Shown: positions 20,001-28,135, counted from the first letter of the stretch. The stretch is DNA of 64,000 nt from Agapetus fuscipes (GCA_951799405.1 OX637344.1:7192001-7256000); one strand, 5' to 3'. The notes: generated from the letters alone by a model not told the origin. Numbers and translations: made by a program.

Positions 20001-21268
20001 CCACCACTTCATCTAGCCATCTTGATGTCAATTTGCGCAATATATTTACATTTGGTTAGTGTCGCACTATATTTACATTTTGGTCGGTGTTATGGCCGTG
20101 GGTCAAGTCGCTTGTTCGACTAGCATATTTGGAACAGAATAACGTTGGTTCGAATCATGTCTGGCCCATTTGACCATAATTCGACCCTGGTTCAACAGAT
20201 GCCATTGCATGCACACAAGCTTCTGCTTTCACATGAAAACGATTGACCAGGAAAAATAAGTTGGTGAATTGCATTCCTCTTCACAAATCTATTTGAAAAA
20301 AAAAGAGTTTTACTCATACAATTGCTAATAACCTGCCCATAAATTACAACTTCTTACCGCGTTGCTTCCGAAGGAGTCGCATATGGTGCTTGGAACCTAT
20401 TTATTTTCAAAGGTTAGGGGGCCAGGCCTTTCGTCAACTACTTTACTTAAACTGAGGGTTTCTTGGTTTCCGATGGGACAGGTTCTCATTTCTTGTGAAG
20501 GTTGAAAAACCTTGCTGGTATTTTTTATTTTGGGTTTGAAATAATCACCAAAACAGGAAATCATTTCTGACACCCTTGATGGGGATGTGCACCCTAGCTC
20601 TGAAAACGCAAGCATGCTAACTGAGATATCAATCAGAATGTAGACAAGATGTAATTATAGATAGATGTAACCTATTATTTATTATCATAAGCTAGACCAC
20701 CCAGGGTGGGCCTTGACTGGAACTAGGATTCTCTTCCACTACCTTTGTTCTCCTGTTAATTTGTGTGCAATACAAATTCCTGTACACCTTTTAGATAATG
20801 TGTGGTAGAAATTCTTATATCCCAGGTAAGGATGGAGAGAGAAGAGATACCAAACAGCTTCCCTAGGTGGCAAGTTGCAGAGGAATTGGAGGCGCAGTAT
20901 TTGGGAGACCAAGGAGAGGTTAAGGAGACGGAGAAATCCTTGTTCTTCCAAAAAAGTACCTGTTCAGCCTCATTGTATCTCTTCATCTTGAAGAGCGAAT
21001 GCACAAGTCGCCGTCTGGCGCGCGCCCCCGTGCCAGGGCCATCCGTGTCGTTGAGGATTTTGATCAGCTTCCTACAATCCTGGGCCACCACCTCATGGCG
21101 CGCCAACTCCAAGCTGCATTCCGAGCGCGCGGTCAGCCAGGAGATCACCTTGTCTCGAGGCACCTTAAAGTTAAAGTTCGGCCCCAACAATTGATCGAAA
21201 ATCTGACAAGACTGACTCCATTGTTTCTGCTGCATGCACTCAAAAGCCTGCGCCTCTTTGTCCGACAT
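5248..21268 (-). CDS. HELZ: HELZ: SF1 RNA helicase with zinc finger domain, 8 coding exons
   Basis: Predicted 1846-aa protein. Coding exons: 20960-21268, 17547-18015, 16505-16682, 14528-14595, 13045-14441, 12655-12843, 11567-11699, 5248-8045; all junctions are GT-AG and keep phase. Order of parts: TPR-like N-terminus (1-103), C2H2 finger, CCCH finger, HELZ middle region, SF1 (Upf1-like) helicase core with Walker A GPFGTGKT (about 795-802), DEAA box (923-926), GDHMQLSP (950-957) and the motif VI region NTAITRAQ (about 1149), PAM2 motif [10 protein letters not shown] (about 1214-1223), then a Pro/Gln/Met-rich tail. Length is close to human HELZ (about 1940 aa). In vertebrates HELZ binds poly(A)-binding protein and CCR4-NOT and affects mRNA decay and translation; this role is by homology. 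Introns 1, 3, 6 and 7 are packed with mobile elements. Family assignment is very secure; exon 4 (68 nt) is the least conserved. Confidence 0.95.
8326..8710. repeat. Tandem repeat, period about 168 bp, 2.3 copies
   Basis: ATCAGCTGTTCACCTG starts at 8326 and 8495, and in changed form at 8661. Each unit carries GCCATTTTG, GATAGGTCGCCAAAT and TGACGTTTAGGTAC. Lies in HELZ intron 7. A CAGCTG E-box recurs in each unit; no function is inferred. Confidence 0.8.
8711..9047. other. HELZ intron 7, AT-rich, nothing recognised
   Basis: Includes a (AATAAA)n-like simple stretch at about 8895-8985. A very diverged RepA remnant may lie at 8800-8890. Confidence 0.4.
9048..9278 (-). repeat. RepA copy 1
   Basis: Diverged member of the 250-bp RepA family (GCACGCTCACAAGCAGACACGT to CAGCCTCATACCGACC), next to copy 2 in the same orientation. 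Confidence 0.7.
9296..9541 (-). repeat. RepA copy 2, near full length
   Basis: Runs from CTAATCTAAGTTGCAAAG to CATACCAACCTATAAG; good match to the family consensus. Confidence 0.85.
9661..9885 (+). repeat. RepA copy 3, diverged
   Basis: Begins AGGTTGATATGAGGCT and ends near TAAATCTTAAATG. Opposite orientation to copies 1 and 2, and lacks the GATTA tail. Confidence 0.75.
9886..10325. other. HELZ intron 7 spacer
   Basis: Nothing recognised apart from AT-rich unique sequence. Confidence 0.4.
10326..10465 (+). repeat. RepA copy 4, 3' half with GATTA tail
   Basis: Starts at GGGTTTTTATATTGTAGG and ends GCTTAGATAAGATTAGATTAG, directly abutting the truncated 5' end of LINE copy C. Confidence 0.85.
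10466..11394 (+). mobile_element. CR1/L2-like LINE copy C (same family as B), 5'-truncated
   Basis: Nearly colinear with 1691-2520 of copy B read on the other strand; encodes [21 protein letters not shown] and [16 protein letters not shown] with disruptions. Ends CTTGAGGTGTGA, GCGCTCTCTTATCA, then (ATA)n at about 11383-11394. Interrupted at 10903-11021 by another 3' end in inverted orientation. Confidence 0.88.
10903..11021 (-). mobile_element. Nested inverted 3'-end insertion of the same LINE family
   Basis: About 115 bp of LINE 3' end on the minus strand, with tail (ATT)n at 10903. Flanking GGTA at 10899-10902 and 11022-11025 is a likely 4-bp target duplication; copy B has the uninterrupted site. 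Confidence 0.8.
11567..11699 (-). CDS. HELZ: HELZ exon 7
   Basis: Acceptor GTTTTCAG|TAC, donor [29 protein letters not shown] aligns with the conserved HELZ segment just before the DEAA box. Intron 6 on its 5' side carries a hAT MITE. Confidence 0.92.
11809..12052. mobile_element. hAT-type MITE 1 (244 bp) with perfect 8-bp TSD
   Basis: Terminal inverted repeats CAGTGGTCGGGAAC and GTTCCCCGACCGCTG, flanked by the direct duplication CACTAGAT (11801-11808 and 12053-12060). The inside is AT-rich with GGGGTAA repeats and no coding capacity. Sits in HELZ intron 6. Confidence 0.93.
12061..12654. other. HELZ intron 6 remainder
   Basis: No gene. The 12060-12230 part has a MITE-like look (CCGATTTGTCTG, GGCAAATCGGGTGG) without a clear boundary. 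Confidence 0.35.
12655..12843 (-). CDS. HELZ: HELZ exon 6: helicase motif Ia
   Basis: 63 codons in phase 0 (AIKQLLLQ to DQTVQK). It contains [19 protein letters not shown], nearly identical to the human motif Ia block, followed by [12 protein letters not shown]. Confidence 0.93.
13045..14441 (-). CDS. HELZ: HELZ exon 5: middle domain and helicase motif I
   Basis: Residues about 342-807. [30 protein letters not shown] and [12 protein letters not shown] blocks are diagnostic of [13 protein letters not shown] is the Q-motif region. It ends with Walker A GPFGTGKT followed by TLAQ at the donor CAA|GTGAGT. Confidence 0.93.
14528..14595 (-). CDS. HELZ: HELZ exon 4 (short)
   Basis: 68-nt exon between TTATAG|G and ACAG|GTATTG encoding [19 protein letters not shown]. 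It is needed to keep phase between the CCCH exon and the exon starting EQLLEKW. It is separated from exon 5 by an 86-bp intron. Too short to identify by itself; phase and position support it. Confidence 0.8.
14746..14982. mobile_element. Palindromic hammerhead element A
   Basis: A 237-bp near-perfect palindrome. Each arm has the core CTGAAGA, a helix (GGCC...GGCC), GAAA and ACCGGT followed by C, the Penelope-type minimal hammerhead layout. Lies in HELZ intron 3. The flank pairing for stem I is poor in this copy. Confidence 0.75.
14868..14911 (+). ncRNA. Hammerhead ribozyme-like motif A (plus arm)
   Basis: CTGAAGA + TGGCC/GGCC hairpin + GAAAC + CGGTC; the mirror copy is at about 14818-14861 on the minus strand. 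Position 7 is A, which the consensus CUGANGA allows. Stem I is weak, so activity is doubtful. Confidence 0.55.
15097..15139. repeat. 12-bp inverted repeat hairpin
   Basis: GAATCAGCTTAG and CTAAGCTGATTC separated by 19 bp in HELZ intron 3; either a small transposon end or a stem-loop. Confidence 0.5.
15284..15500. repeat. Tandem duplication, 136-bp period
   Basis: GACTCCGTACGGACTCCGCT and about 65 bp after it recur at 15284 and 15420 with almost no change, within the element 15259-16234. Confidence 0.85.
15639..16008. repeat. Tandem duplication, 184-bp period
   Basis: CACATCATACATTATTTTAT begins at 15639 and 15823; both units run to GCAACGAGCTGTCACACA with very few differences. Confidence 0.9.
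16266..16455 (-). repeat. RepA copy 5, diverged
   Basis: TAATCTAAGTTGCAAAGAC through GAAATAGGGTGACATTGGG, in HELZ intron 3 close to exon 3; the GGTTGGTATG end is missing. Confidence 0.75.
16505..16682 (-). CDS. HELZ: HELZ exon 3 with expanded CCCH zinc finger
   Basis: Residues about 260-318. WRPPPRGF and ACGYGAQC...AH...EELAEWKER match the HELZ CCCH region closely. The first Cys spacing is 17 residues instead of the family's 8, because of a Gly/Ser/Pro/Glu insert ([13 protein letters not shown]); the rest, C-x5-C-x3-H, is normal. Acceptor TTGTCAG|GT, donor AGAG|GTGAGA. Confidence 0.9.
16683..17546. other. HELZ intron 2
   Basis: Unique-looking AT-rich intron; no repeat or RNA gene recognised. 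Confidence 0.5.
17547..18015 (-). CDS. HELZ: HELZ exon 2 with C2H2 zinc finger
   Basis: Open from acceptor TTTCAG|GCTTGT to donor GAAG|GTATGC; residues about 104-259. It holds a lysine/proline linker and one perfect classical finger with spacing C-x2-C-x12-H-x3-H (CSYC to CATH). As I remember it, human HELZ has only a CCCH finger here, so the C2H2 finger may be an invertebrate feature or a lineage gain. Phase 0 in, phase 1 out, consistent with both neighbours. Confidence 0.88.
18180..18293 (-). repeat. RepA copy 6, 5' half
   Basis: GCCCTGCAACTCTTGCCGAC through CATACCAACCTATAAG. Confidence 0.8.
18344..18478. mobile_element. TTAA-type MITE (135 bp), piggyBac-like
   Basis: Inverted ends GGCCCGGTATTTTCAACATT and its near-mirror (ATGCTGAAAATACCGGGC), flanked by TTAA at 18340-18343 and 18479-18482. 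The target and end structure fit the piggyBac superfamily. HELZ intron 1. Confidence 0.85.
18670..18987. mobile_element. hAT-type MITE 2 (318 bp) with perfect 8-bp TSD
   Basis: Ends CAGCGGTCCGCAACC and GGTTGCGGACCGCTG; duplication TGGTAGAG at 18662-18669 and 18988-18995. Repeated GCGACCCC inside. It landed in an RTE-like LINE remnant (EAYVQK just downstream). Confidence 0.94.
19893..20028 (-). mobile_element. LINE 3' remnant (RTE-like)
   Basis: Resembles 47318-47490 (GGGTCTTGGC, AGCCAGACAGG, GACAGTCTGCC), the antisense of an RTE-like C-terminal coding region; heavily mutated. Confidence 0.45.
20085..20290 (+). repeat. Possible tRNA-derived SINE
   Basis: Contains an exact B-box-like GGTTCGAATC at 20147 after a tRNA-like head. 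Only one clear copy in the window, so weak. Confidence 0.35.
20341..20630 (-). repeat. SINE-2 (tRNA-derived) copy, body and 3' end
   Basis: Minus-strand match to 44301-44600: GTGTCAGAAATGATTTCC, ATTTCAAACCCAAAATA, AATAAATAGGTTCCA and the 3' block CGACTCCTTCGG. The tRNA head is degraded. HELZ intron 1. Confidence 0.75.
20960..21268 (-). CDS. HELZ: HELZ exon 1, N-terminal TPR-like segment
   Basis: Encodes residues 1-103, starting [17 protein letters not shown]. The start is the first ATG of the open frame, 562 bp from the divergent RECQ4 start. The helical pattern with paired Cys/Leu and a KRYNEAEQ end looks like the tetratricopeptide-type start of HELZ. The donor is CAG|GTACTT, phase 0. Confidence 0.9.
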
Positions 21269-21830
21269 GATTCCTCCCAGACTCTATATATGTATTACTC
21301 GTGAAAACCGATCAGACACGTTACATTTCTCTTTCAGCTTCGTGTGTGCATACGGAAGGTTAGTTTCAGAAGACGTTTGTACACCTGAAACAGAAAATTG
21401 ACACTTGTAACGTTTCAAATATTGGAAGAAATATCTGTATTTGAAATGTGAGTTTCATAGAAGAAGCTGCATTTTTTATTTTAGTGAGGATTGATACATA
21501 CCTTAACCTAATTGTACGTTTAGAAAATCACCGATTGTGCATGATTTTCTTCAAAATTGACACAAACAGAAACTACACTACCGCCATCTTACTTTTGCAT
21601 ATTATTATTTTTATTTACATGGTAGGTTTAGCATCTATCGAATTTCTTGTGAACTAAAATAACATCCTTTGTCTAAAAAAAATATTTACCTACCAGTATT
21701 TTCCCATCTATGAGCAGCCGAATACAAAATATGATTCAAAACGAAAAACTGCGCGGGCTGTCACTCAAATGTCAAATTACGTTAAAGGTTATGAAATTTT
21801 TTTCTTTGTGAAATAATTTAATTTGCAAAA
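21269..21830. promoter_or_regulatory. Divergent promoter region HELZ/RECQ4
   Basis: 562 bp separate the two start codons, so both transcription starts must lie here or in unseen 5' introns. I saw no clear TATA box at a sensible position for either gene. No TE copy was recognised here, unlike in the surrounding introns. Confidence 0.6.
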
Positions 21831-24800
21831 ATGAATTTATCATGCAGTGATGAATTTAATAAATCTTATATAAAATACAAGGCAATCGTTAAGAAATGGG
21901 AGAAGGAATTCTTTAAAACTAATGGTCGAATACCTTCCAAACACGACATCAAAGAAGCTTCTTCGAAAGTTAGATATGCATACAAATATTATTTTAATTT
22001 AAAGACGGCCGTTCTGGAAACTTCCTTGATGGATGTACCTCTCGGGAGTGATGATGAAGACACAAATTTTACTCAGGAACTTGAAGCAGATACGAAGGAA
22101 AACAATGAAGATCTTTGTTTACTTCCAACCCCGGAACAAATCGGTAAGATGATAAAAAATCGTTCTGAAAATGTAGAGTCTGAAAAAACTGAAGAAACAA
22201 AAGTGTGGGGTAGTCATTTGAACATGGATAAGAAAGAGACTGATACTAGGAGGAAATCACCAAGGAAAAGTATGAAAATGTCACAAGAACTATTCTCGAA
22301 TTGTAGTTTCAGTAAAAGAAATCCAAGAAAGTCATTGTCGTTTTCAAAAGTACCTAATAAATCTGAAGTAGATGGAAAAAAGATGGAGGGCAGTCAAGAG
22401 GCAATATCGCCAGTTAAAAATATTTATGATACCTTCACTAATACTGATGTGAAATTTGTTACAAGTAAGGAAGTCAATATTGCGACTGGCAACTCTGAAC
22501 ATAACACATCAATTTTAAATAGTTCTCTTCCAACTAGAAATATTAATTCTGGCTGGTTGAAAAGATGCAATGAGTCCGCACTTTTTGAAAATGATTTTTT
22601 GCAGAATAATGTTGACAAAGATTTCATAGCGAAGGTTAATATGAGTCCAGTAAAGGCAACACCTGCTAGTTATGGCTTGAAGAATCTGAATGTCTGTCCC
22701 ATACCTATTTCTGTAGATTCTTGCCACTCCGATGTCGTTGAAAATAGTGAGTCCGAAATGGAAAAGACTTTTAATAAATCTAAAGTTTACAAAAAGATAC
22801 GCCCCATTGTTAAAAGAATTAAATTAGAAGAAACAATTGTTAACTCGAAAGATGAAACAGAAGATGTTCCAAAGAAATCTGAAAGAAATCTGAAAGAAAT
22901 CAGAAGTAAACAAAAAATAAATAAAAGAAGATTGTCATCAGACAGTGAAAGAGAGGAAAAAAATGTTAAGAAGAAACCGGTTAAACGGATTGTGAAGAGA
23001 AAGAGTAAGAATCTGAGAAAGAATGAGAATCATCAAGATGATTCGGAGGATGATGATAAAAATGAATTTGAACATGAATTGATAAATGTAGATCAAGTGT
23101 CGATGCCGAGGTTTGGAATCAATGCAACTATATTAAAGGAACATAATATTGTGGAAGGTTTAGCTGCAGCTTTAGAAATGCCAGATAAGGGAAAGAAAAC
23201 AAGAAAAAAAACTAAGCCTGTAGCAGGAAGCAAAGAAGAAAAGCTTCAGAAAAAAGTCAATGATGGGAGCTTGAATGAGAATTTTGTGCGTATTAATATA
23301 GAAAAGAAAGTATTTGTCAGAGGAAAGAAGTCAATAAATTTCTCAAAGTACAAAAAGCAGGAATACAAGAAAAAAAAGAAAATGCTTCACGATACTCCAG
23401 AGTTTCCAGAGGGGGGAGTGTTGAAATGTTTCAAATGCAACCAGACTGGTCACATGTCTAGGTATTGTCGAGCTCACAAGGGAGATCAATTGTTAGATCT
23501 GGAATATTACACGGAACCAAATACAATCCCAACCATGCAAGAGGTTCAAATGTCATGTAATAAGGATAACAAACCCACTGTATCTGATAAACTACTATTT
23601 GAAAATATTTTCTGCAGTGATCTCTCTGAAAAAATGGAAGATACTTCATCGAAAGCATCTCATGCCATTCCTGAATCATTTTTGAAATTACTAGCAGCTC
23701 CTAGTTCTACATCAAGTACAAATATCCAAGATAAGATTCAACCTATTTATGCAGTAACTGAAAGCGGGGGGGTTATTTGTACACCTAAAGAAGTAAGAGA
23801 TGCTTTGAAATTGTTTGGACATGCAGATTTCAGATGTGGCCAGGAGCAAGCTGTGATGAGAATTCTAAGTGGACTCAGCACTTTAGTAACTTTGGCTACC
23901 GGGAGTGGAAAGTCTCTCTGCTACCAGCTTCCTGCTTATATCTACGCTCAACACAATAAGTGCATAACCCTCGTCATTTCTCCGTTGGTTTCACTTATGG
24001 AAGATCAAGTTACAAACATGCCACATTTTGTTCATGCTGCATGTTTACATACAAATCAATCACCAACGCAACGTGAAAAGATAATGGAGCTTATAAAGAA
24101 TGGTGATGTACACATTCTGTTGATATCTCCTGAAGCTATTGTATCTGGTGAGAAATCTACTGGCTTTGGAGGCATCCTGAGACAGCTTCCACCTATCGCT
24201 TTTGCTTGTATAGATGAAGTGCACTGTGTATCTCAATGGAGTCACAATTTCCGACCTAGTTATCTAATGATTAGTCGTGTTCTCAGAGACAAATTGGGTG
24301 TGCGGTGTGTTTTGGGTCTTACTGCAACAGCTACTAAACCCACAATATCAAACATAGTCAATCATTTAGAAATTCATGACGGAATTGAAGGGGTGATTAC
24401 TAATCTACCATTGCCGGACAATTTGATCTTGACAGTTTCTAGGGATAATCAAAGGGATCAAGTCCTAATTGAGTTATTGCAATCAGAACGTTTTGGAAAA
24501 TGTGACTCTATTATTGTTTATTGTATCAGGCGAGATGAATGTGAGAGAGTAGCCAGGTTAATAAGAGCTGCCCTCCAAGATATCTCAATGAGAAAACCAG
24601 CTGTGGGGAAAAATAACAAACGCAAACGGAATGAATGCGTAGTAGAGTTTTATCATGCGGGAATGTCAGGTGCGAAAAGGCGAAGAGTGCAAGAAAATTT
24701 CATGAGTGGGGATTTGAGAATTGTTGTGGCGACTGTTGCATTTGGAATGGGCATAGATAAGCCTGACATCCGAGGTGTTATACATTACAATATGCCGAGC

Positions 24801-25961
24801 AGCTTTGAGTCTTATGTGCAAGAAGTTGGACGCGCAGGAAGAGATGGCTTACCAGCACAATGTCACGTGTTTATTGATCACGAGTTTAGAGATAAAGATG
24901 AACTGTTGAGGCATATCCATGCAAACTCAATCGAAAGGCATGTCATAAGGAAACTATTGAAAAAGGTTTTCATTCCTTGCGCTTGCAGTTCTATGATAAA
25001 AAATAATGTAAGTGAAAAGGGTGATTCAAATAAAAGTGTTAAAAGATGTCAAGGGCATGAAGTATCGTTCAGTGTGGATGAAACAGTCACTGAACTTGAT
25101 GTGCCATCGGAAAATATAGCAACTCTATTATGTTATTTAGAACTGCATCCAAATAAGTATGCTAAAGTATTGAGCAATGTTTATAAGATGTGTAAAATAA
25201 TGTCGTATGGTGGTCCTGAAGCATTGCTGAAGGCTGCGGAGTCTTGCGCTCCGTTGGCGATGGCCCTTGCCATGGAAAAGAAGAAAGGAGGGAACGTACA
25301 GAGCATGACTACAATAGAGTTTTGTGTAATAGAATTAGCAGCTGCAATTGGTTGGGACAGTGGAGTAGTAAAATACCATTTGAAAAATCTTGAATGGGAT
25401 AAAACAAAAGACAGACCAAAGAAATCTTTATTGCGTGTAGAATTTAATACTCTCGGTTTCCGAATAAAATCACCAGGGGATTTGACGCCATCCGAACTTG
25501 ATTCCGCTTTAGATTCTTTGTACGAAAGAACTCAGCTGCAAGAAAAAACACAACTGCTGCAGCTGCAAGAAGTCAGCAAAGCTCTTATTACAGTTTCATT
25601 TACAAATATTAAAGACTGCTCAAAAGAAGGGAATGAAGGCGTGTGCATCAAGAAATCAAATGAACTGAAATCAATGATCCGCGGTTACTTTTTACGTGAA
25701 TCGCAACTGCAAGAGCATGTTGAATTGGATGAGAGACCTGTATGTGAGCAGAGGGTCATTTCTGATGTTCGAGGTTTACTGGCTACATATAAAGATTGTA
25801 CATTTACAGGGAGAGCTGTAGCCCGTATATTACAAGGCATAAGCTCACCAAATTTTCCCGCTCTTGTTTGGGGAAGGTGTCGATACTGGCGCACACATCT
25901 CACCGCTGATTTTTATAAATTAACATCCATAGCTAAACAACAGATTATATCTATGAGATAA
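21831..25961 (+). CDS. RECQ4: ATP-dependent DNA helicase Q4 (RECQ4), single exon
   Basis: 1376 aa, intronless. Residues 1-64 (YIKYKAIVKKWEKEF...GRIPSKHDI) are the Sld2/DRC1-like domain that links RECQ4 to replication initiation (CMG helicase assembly). Residues 100-520 are Lys/Ser-rich and probably disordered. A CCHC zinc knuckle CFKCNQTGHMSRYC (C-x2-C-x4-H-x4-C) is at about 533-546. The RecQ helicase core follows: motif 0 DFRCGQEQA, motif I ATGSGKS (about 689-695), motif II DEVH (about 795-798; usually DEAH), WSHNFRP, motif III GLTATAT, AFGMGIDKPDIRGVIHYN, motif VI QEVGRAGRDG (about 995). The RECQ4-type C-terminus lacks an HRDC domain. Poly(A) signal at 26215. The ATG at 21831 is preceded by AAAA and starts the conserved domain at once, so the start is secure. 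Confidence 0.96.
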   Translation: MNLSCSDEFNKSYIKYKAIVKKWEKEFFKTNGRIPSKHDIKEASSKVRYAYKYYFNLKTAVLETSLMDVPLGSDDEDTNFTQELEADTKENNEDLCLLPTPEQIGKMIKNRSENVESEKTEETKVWGSHLNMDKKETDTRRKSPRKSMKMSQELFSNCSFSKRNPRKSLSFSKVPNKSEVDGKKMEGSQEAISPVKNIYDTFTNTDVKFVTSKEVNIATGNSEHNTSILNSSLPTRNINSGWLKRCNESALFENDFLQNNVDKDFIAKVNMSPVKATPASYGLKNLNVCPIPISVDSCHSDVVENSESEMEKTFNKSKVYKKIRPIVKRIKLEETIVNSKDETEDVPKKSERNLKEIRSKQKINKRRLSSDSEREEKNVKKKPVKRIVKRKSKNLRKNENHQDDSEDDDKNEFEHELINVDQVSMPRFGINATILKEHNIVEGLAAALEMPDKGKKTRKKTKPVAGSKEEKLQKKVNDGSLNENFVRINIEKKVFVRGKKSINFSKYKKQEYKKKKKMLHDTPEFPEGGVLKCFKCNQTGHMSRYCRAHKGDQLLDLEYYTEPNTIPTMQEVQMSCNKDNKPTVSDKLLFENIFCSDLSEKMEDTSSKASHAIPESFLKLLAAPSSTSSTNIQDKIQPIYAVTESGGVICTPKEVRDALKLFGHADFRCGQEQAVMRILSGLSTLVTLATGSGKSLCYQLPAYIYAQHNKCITLVISPLVSLMEDQVTNMPHFVHAACLHTNQSPTQREKIMELIKNGDVHILLISPEAIVSGEKSTGFGGILRQLPPIAFACIDEVHCVSQWSHNFRPSYLMISRVLRDKLGVRCVLGLTATATKPTISNIVNHLEIHDGIEGVITNLPLPDNLILTVSRDNQRDQVLIELLQSERFGKCDSIIVYCIRRDECERVARLIRAALQDISMRKPAVGKNNKRKRNECVVEFYHAGMSGAKRRRVQENFMSGDLRIVVATVAFGMGIDKPDIRGVIHYNMPSSFESYVQEVGRAGRDGLPAQCHVFIDHEFRDKDELLRHIHANSIERHVIRKLLKKVFIPCACSSMIKNNVSEKGDSNKSVKRCQGHEVSFSVDETVTELDVPSENIATLLCYLELHPNKYAKVLSNVYKMCKIMSYGGPEALLKAAESCAPLAMALAMEKKKGGNVQSMTTIEFCVIELAAAIGWDSGVVKYHLKNLEWDKTKDRPKKSLLRVEFNTLGFRIKSPGDLTPSELDSALDSLYERTQLQEKTQLLQLQEVSKALITVSFTNIKDCSKEGNEGVCIKKSNELKSMIRGYFLRESQLQEHVELDERPVCEQRVISDVRGLLATYKDCTFTGRAVARILQGISSPNFPALVWGRCRYWRTHLTADFYKLTSIAKQQIISMR

Positions 25962-26214
25962 AATAGTACCTCATTTTTAGACTCTTTTATTTTGCATTCG
26001 TTGGAAGAATGGCAAAATATTAATAAACAGGAAATGGCTCATTTATCAACATCATCTAACCCTTATAAGCATTTAGAATACTTCTTAAAAAATTCAGATT
26101 ATATCTTACAAAATTATCACACTTCAAAATGTATATTATCATCATCCTTCCATTTTTCAGCGACGTTGATTTCTCAGAATGTCACCTTAATCTTTTTTAT
26201 GTTTTATGTATGTA

Positions 26215-26220
26215 AATAAA
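26215..26220 (+). promoter_or_regulatory. RECQ4 poly(A) signal
   Basis: AATAAA 254 nt after the RECQ4 stop, followed by a T-rich stretch; the first canonical hexamer past the stop with suitable context. Confidence 0.55.
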
Positions 26221-27548
26221 GTTTATATATTTGTACCTATTACTTATTTTTAATAAATGTATTAAACCACATATTTGTCTTTTTTTAAATTTATTGTGTA
26301 AAAACAATACTTTATATTCTTACAATAATAATGACTTAAATTAATTCAAATGCATATAATATTATAGTAACAAATAAAAATGATTATGGCACAACAACAA
26401 AATAAATTGAAATATTCTCCTTATCAAATAAGATGTATATAAGGCGTAAAAAATACTTCAAACCCAATAAACTCGTACATCAAAGTAACAAGTCCATAGT
26501 AACACAATTAAATACATGTCCATTTCCATAAAACAAATTCTCAACAAAATCTTTCATTCTCATGAATAATAATCTGTTGAAAAAAAACACTTTCTGCAAT
26601 CAACAAATTTGAAGGTCTTCAATTTTTTGCATTAATTTGTGAGCCCAACAAGTTGGTATCTCATATTTTTTATAGTTTTTGAAATGTTTTGATAAACGGG
26701 ATTTCTTTCTAGATATTTAAGTACATTCGTGATCGATCCCGAACAATTTGTATTTTGCACATGCATTCACTTAATTGAAGTAAATAGATCCAAAAAAATA
26801 TGTCACAGCATCAATCTTTCTTTTGAATTGTAGATCGAATTTGAAAGGGATTTTTCCAACCATTTTTGTCCTTGGTAGCATATGAAGACTACAGGGGAAG
26901 AACAAGGAATGCAAGTTGAACAACATTTTGAGTAAATCAAAATTATAAATTTGAAAGTCTGTATTTCTCATGGTTATTGCCTGTCACAAAGAACCGGAAA
27001 TACCACCATAAACTGTGATAGCAACTGTTGTTGCATTACAAATTTGCAGATCTTTAGATACACACAGATGCCACTAGATAGCATTAGTAGATTATTTTCT
27101 TATTTTTGCTGATATTCCTTGTTTTTCACCTGTAGTCCTCATATATGAAGTGCACACCTTGTGTTCTTGTCTATTGTTAGAGACAGGAACAAATCCAAAG
27201 TTTTAATAAAGATAAATAAAGTTAGCGGTGTCTTAAACTAAAAAAATATGGCAAAGCACGCTTAGATGAAAAGAAAAAGAATACTCAGTAGCAGATATAA
27301 ATCATCTTTGGTTTTTAGTACTGGAGAGGCTCCATTGTTGCATGGCTTATAAAAACGACTCATTAAACAATTGAAAATGCCATTTATGAAAAAAACATCA
27401 ACAGTGCAACAAGTAATAAAGTATATCTAAAGACAAAATAGAATATATGATTGAATTTAAACTGAAATAAAGGTCGTTGGAGATGCTTATAAATTAAAAG
27501 TACTTTTAGAATTTATATATATTTTGGGTATTTGACAAACTGTTGTAG
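26221..27548. other. Intergenic RECQ4-oxt, nothing recognised
   Basis: AT-rich, no coding signal and no member of the listed repeat families. Confidence 0.5.
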
Positions 27549-27620
27549 GAGAACTTACATTATTCTTGACAAGATGTTGGCTATGACGCCAATGAAACAT
27601 TGAGAATAATGTAAGTTCTC
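27549..27620. other. 72-bp hairpin with 18-bp perfect stem
   Basis: GAGAACTTACATTATTCT pairs with AGAATAATGTAAGTTCTC; the inner part pairs further (GTTGGC with GCCAAT) around a TATGAC loop. It could be a tiny MITE or a pre-miRNA-like hairpin. Confidence 0.6.
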
Positions 27621-27860
27621 TTGAACGGTTCATAAAATGTCTGAAATTTTGATTAATTCTGAAGATAATTTAAATTTTTAGAATAAAAAGTTGTAAGGAA
27701 TCAAAGGTGGCAATCGAGGAATTTCCAAGAAATGACATAAACATGTAGTACTGAAAATTATTTCAGTACTAAAAATGTTTTTTACCTACCTGACTGTAAT
27801 TTATACCTATTGACTAAATTTATTAAAAATCTTTTACTGAAATCATACCTTCCTTGACTG

Positions 27861-28099
27861 ATAGGTTGGTATGAGGTTGACCACCCATACTGTAAAAAAT
27901 GGTTCACTTTGCCAATGTCACCCCTGTTTTAGGGAAGGTCGGCAAGAGTTGCAGGGCTTATGTTCATTTGAGATTGGGTTTTTTATATTGTAGGTCCAAA
28001 TGCGGCTTGTGTGAGCGCGAAATTATGCGTGTCTACTTGTGGGAATGCATTTAATATGAATTTCAAATGATACATATCTTTGCAGCTTAGATTTAGATA
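27861..28099 (+). repeat. RepA copy 7, full length
   Basis: One of the best copies: ATAGGTTGGTATGAGG to TTTGCAGCTTAGATTTAGAT. The hammerhead motif F follows without a gap. Confidence 0.88.
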
Positions 28100-28135
28100 C
28101 CTGATGATGACCTACTAGGTTGAAAACGTTAGTGT
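28097..28135 (+). ncRNA. Hammerhead ribozyme-like motif F (single copy)
   Basis: ATAC / CTGATGA / GACCT-ACT-AGGTT hairpin / GAAA / ACGTTA / GTGT. The core is canonical (CUGAUGA...GAAA); stem I ATAC-GTGT has one wobble pair; stem III is only AACGTT. One extra U sits between the core and stem II. Penelope-type variant. Confidence 0.65.

Noticed and set aside
27746..27772. Short palindrome TAGTACTGAAA/TTTCAGTACTA
   Set aside because: Only about 11-bp arms and no repeated copy; expected by chance in AT-rich DNA.
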